From Candidatus Zymogenus sp. (GTDB lineage: Bacteria > Desulfobacterota > Zymogenia > Zymogenales > Zymogenaceae): a stretch of DNA of 14,536 nt. Within the stretch, counting starts at the first letter, position 1; every line of letters starts with the position of its first letter. The stretch is taken from the NCBI GenBank assembly GCA_030613285.1, contig JAUWME010000013.1, positions 1 to 14,536 on the forward strand, written 5' to 3'. A program made the translations under genes and the position numbers. A model generated the notes under the pieces. That model saw only the letters and a list, made by a program, of their open reading frames with translations. It was not told the DNA's origin and did not search any database. Shown piece by piece: positions 14,139 through 14,536 of the stretch.

Positions 14139-14536
14139 CGTTGCTCCTTTGATAATATTGACAATCTCTCCGTAAGTTAAATCGTATGAGCATTTACGAA
14201 TTATCGTCTTTCTCGCTTCATAACCAAGCCTCTCTCTTAAATCTCTATCTGTAACCACCAACTTCAGCTTCTCGGCCAAATCTTCATGGTTTTTTGATTC
14301 AAACATAACCCCGTTTTCAATTGCCCCCCCACTTCCCACAGGATTAATCATCTCTGGTATTCCTGTAATTCTGGGCACAACAACCGACAACCCCACCGAC
14401 ATTGCTTCGAGCATCGCTACGGGAAGTCCTTCTGATATGCTCGACAAAACAAACATATCCGCCACTCTCAGGCAATCACGAAGTTCCTCGGCATAAAGCG
14501 CTCCTTTAAATACAACAAATTTTTCTGCACGAATCT
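14133..14536 (-). CDS. Glycosyltransferase family 4, C-terminal fragment (cut by window edge)
   Basis: The last 134 codons of a gene that enters from the right edge; the reading frame is open up to base 14536. It reads VVFKGALYAEELRDCLRVAD, then MFVLSSISEGLPVAMLEAM and PRITGIPEMINP, the standard GT4 C-terminal domain. The EX7E motif is in SEGLPVAMLEAM. The C-terminal helices (HEDLAEKLKLVVTD, RERLGYEARKTII) complete the fold. A GTG codon at 14465 is internal, not a start, because the conserved sequence continues upstream. The gene converges on the flippase with a six-base overlap of their 3' ends. A run of seven G in the coding strand (14324-14330) lies in the gene. The donor sugar is unknown. 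Confidence 0.9.
   Translation of the reverse strand, partial: IRAEKFVVFKGALYAEELRDCLRVADMFVLSSISEGLPVAMLEAMSVGLSVVVPRITGIPEMINPVGSGGAIENGVMFESKNHEDLAEKLKLVVTDRDLRERLGYEARKTIIRKCSYDLTYGEIVNIIKGATS

Noticed and set aside
14133..14465. Complete 110-residue small protein starting at GTG 14465
   Set aside because: Conserved GT4 sequence continues in frame to the window edge, so the gene is a truncated larger one.
1..14536. CRISPR array, tRNA, rRNA, insertion sequence or phage remnant
   Set aside because: No regularly spaced repeats, no cloverleaf-like or rRNA-like sequence, and no transposase or integrase motif seen on either strand. Nearly all of the window is coding for glycan genes.

Overview
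This window is an interior piece of a large surface-polysaccharide (O-antigen, capsule or exopolysaccharide) biosynthesis locus. It is moderately AT-rich bacterial DNA, probably from a Gram-negative bacterium. I base that only on gene content: a Wzx-type flippase, an ArnT/PMT-like membrane glycosyltransferase and many family 4 glycosyltransferases. I cannot name the taxon. There is no tRNA, rRNA, CRISPR array, transposase or recognisable insertion sequence, and both window edges cut through glycosyltransferase genes.

Layout from the right edge to the left, mostly on the minus strand: the C-terminal end of a GT4 glycosyltransferase (14133-14536); a Wzx-like flippase on the plus strand (12699-14138), whose 3' end overlaps that gene by 6 bases; a divergent promoter region; a large fusion of Zn-ribbon, methyltransferase and APH-type kinase (10550-12568); a multi-spanning PMT/ArnT-like glycosyltransferase whose annotated start looks wrong (8766-10367); four GT4 glycosyltransferases in a row (7383-8657, 6214-7386, 5027-6217, 3847-4995), of which the first three overlap by 4 bases at each junction; a GT2 glycosyltransferase (2887-3777); a DegT-type sugar aminotransferase (1511-2713); a 60-residue single-pass membrane protein (1324-1506); a radical SAM enzyme with a four-cysteine auxiliary-cluster domain (167-1327); and the N-terminus of another GT4 enzyme (1-134).

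A likely joint role, by inference: the soluble or peripheral GT4 and GT2 enzymes assemble an oligosaccharide on a lipid carrier at the inner face of the membrane. The DegT enzyme, perhaps fed by the radical SAM enzyme, supplies an unusual amino sugar. The flippase moves the lipid-linked product across the membrane, and the PMT-like enzyme may add a residue on the outer face from a polyprenyl-phosphate sugar. The methyltransferase-kinase fusion recalls the logic of WbdD, the enzyme that caps and ends polymannose O-antigen chains. No polymerase (Wzy), initiating transferase or nucleotide-sugar dehydratase is visible, so the locus must continue beyond the window.

The points most worth a second look are the methyltransferase-kinase fusion, the aminotransferase / small membrane protein / radical SAM cassette, an 8-T tract at the N-terminus of the PMT-like gene that looks like a frameshift or slippage site, and a G8 tract inside the aminotransferase gene.
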